Source: Rattus norvegicus (taxonomy: Eukaryota > Chordata > Mammalia > Rodentia > Muridae). From it: a stretch of 64,000 nucleotides of DNA. The position numbers and the translations under genes are program-made. Location of the stretch: the NCBI RefSeq assembly GCF_036323735.1, contig NC_086034.1:42221439-42285438 (forward strand). Reading direction: 5' to 3'. Positions 63,601 through 64,000 of the stretch are shown piece by piece (the stretch's first letter is position 1; the number at the start of each line of letters is the position of its first letter). A model generated the notes under the pieces. It saw only the letters and a program-made list of their open reading frames with translations, ran no database searches and was not told the DNA's origin.

Positions 63601-64000
63601 TTTATCAAAATTTGGTGTGCCGAATCTGAGTAACATGGTGAATTCGGTTAGTTTCCAATAGGCCGCAATAGTAATAAGTGGACTGTTCGGGATATAGAAA
63701 AATTTTCACGAATGGAATCAAAATTTCTAGGCGAATTCAGTGAGTTCCCAAAGGGTCATGCTTGTGTGAGTGTGCTTTTCAATATGTAACAACATTTTAA
63801 GGAACGGACTCTAAGTATCATGGTGAATTCAGTAGGTTCCCAATAGGATTCGCATGTAATAAGCTTGTTATTCAAGATAGAGCAACGTTTTAAGGAACGG
63901 AAACACTGTTTCTCTGTGAATTCAGTTAGTTCCCAGTAGCAGGCTCTTGTAATATGCGTACTTCTTAAGATTTATCAAAATTTGGTGTGCCGAATCTGAG
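60668..64000 (+). repeat. Right-end block, monomers 165-173 and 3 bases of 174
   Basis: Order: B-C-D-J-G-B-J-H-D. Changes are denser than elsewhere in the right domain: GATTCTGAATAAC and AATATTCACG in or next to the J at 61778, and GACTATTCGCG and GATATAAAAA in the G at 62148. The H at 63258 has TATGTGTGTG, G225 and C166. The array runs off the window end. Confidence 0.83.

Larger units (their letters stand above)
1..64000 (+). repeat. Satellite DNA array, 370-bp monomer, 173 head-to-tail copies
   Basis: The same 370-bp sequence repeats without break or inversion across the window. Monomer boundaries set at the GAGTAACAT head give 173 full copies and 3 bases of the next, so both ends lie inside the array. 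Nine monomers are short: -2 at 5181, -1 at 10729, -2 at 11838, -2 at 24416, -2 at 27004, -1 at 27372, -1 at 34771, -1 at 56230 and -1 at 60299. Copies differ at a limited set of positions. A HindIII site (AAGCTT, monomer positions 234-239) is present in nearly every copy, so HindIII should give a 370-bp ladder; EcoRI sites sit at positions 13, 198, 291 and, in most variants, 106. Hand count of monomer 1: 81 G, 59 C. Such arrays are typical of centromeric, subtelomeric or knob heterochromatin; which applies here cannot be told from the window. Confidence 0.99.

Noticed and set aside
1..64000. CRISPR array
   Set aside because: The period is 370 bp with no short direct repeat alternating with unique spacers; the whole period is repeated.
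1..64000. rDNA intergenic-spacer subrepeats
   Set aside because: No rRNA coding sequence occurs in 64 kb and no promoter-like element interrupts the array; spacer subrepeats do not run this long without a transcription unit.
1..64000. Telomeric or interstitial telomere repeats
   Set aside because: I saw no TTTAGGG or TTAGGG tandem runs on either strand.

Overview
The whole window is one uninterrupted satellite DNA array. Reading from base 1 it holds 173 complete head-to-tail monomers on the + strand plus the first 3 bases of a 174th (63998-64000). The monomer is 370 bp; 164 copies are exactly 370 bp and nine are 1-2 bp shorter, and 173 x 370 - 13 = 63997 accounts for every base. I see no gene, RNA gene, transposon, telomeric repeat, CRISPR array or unique sequence. 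GC content, counted by hand on monomer 1, is 37.8%. Array length, monomer size (about two nucleosome repeats) and higher-order organisation indicate a eukaryotic nuclear genome, most likely a plant. The 370-bp length matches the described Cannabis subtelomeric satellite CS-1, but several plant families carry 340-380 bp satellites and I cannot confirm species from sequence memory.

Four nested levels are visible. (1) Each monomer is a diverged tetramer of a 92/93-bp unit starting at a GAATTCAG-like head (monomer positions 13, 106, 198, 291). (2) The 370-bp monomer falls into about ten recurrent variants, here named A-H, J and K, defined by markers at fixed positions. (3) Variants are ordered in a higher-order repeat: in the left third the basic unit is a 9-mer, A-B-C-D-E-F-G-B-H (3330 bp, cleanest at 17016-20345), expanded near the left end to 17- and 18-mers. 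(4) Blocks of up to at least 16 monomers have been duplicated, with offsets of about 2.59, 3.33, 3.70, 6.66, 12.95 and 15.91 kb, each proven by shared private mutations.

Layout: 1-12945, two copies of an expanded left unit; 12946-20345, shorter 11-mer and 9-mer units; 20346-27740, a transition zone where A and the left form of C end, J begins and a 7-mer is tandemly duplicated; 27741-31810, mixed B/C/D/F/G; 31811-64000, a right domain built from J, K, C, D, G and B, with a 12.95-kb-offset duplication, an apparently identical 3330-bp tandem duplication (47350-54009) and a 15.91-kb-offset copy of the H-F-G-B-C-D segment. Several hybrid monomers (3331, 22566, 26264, 42170, 60299) mark unequal crossover or gene conversion.

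Nothing here acts as an operon or pathway. The 75-codon minus-strand open frame in most monomers is a by-product of repetition: it starts at TTG, not ATG, and 32 monomers (class D) carry the same in-frame stop. The biological content is the array's architecture and its recorded recombination history, not an encoded system.
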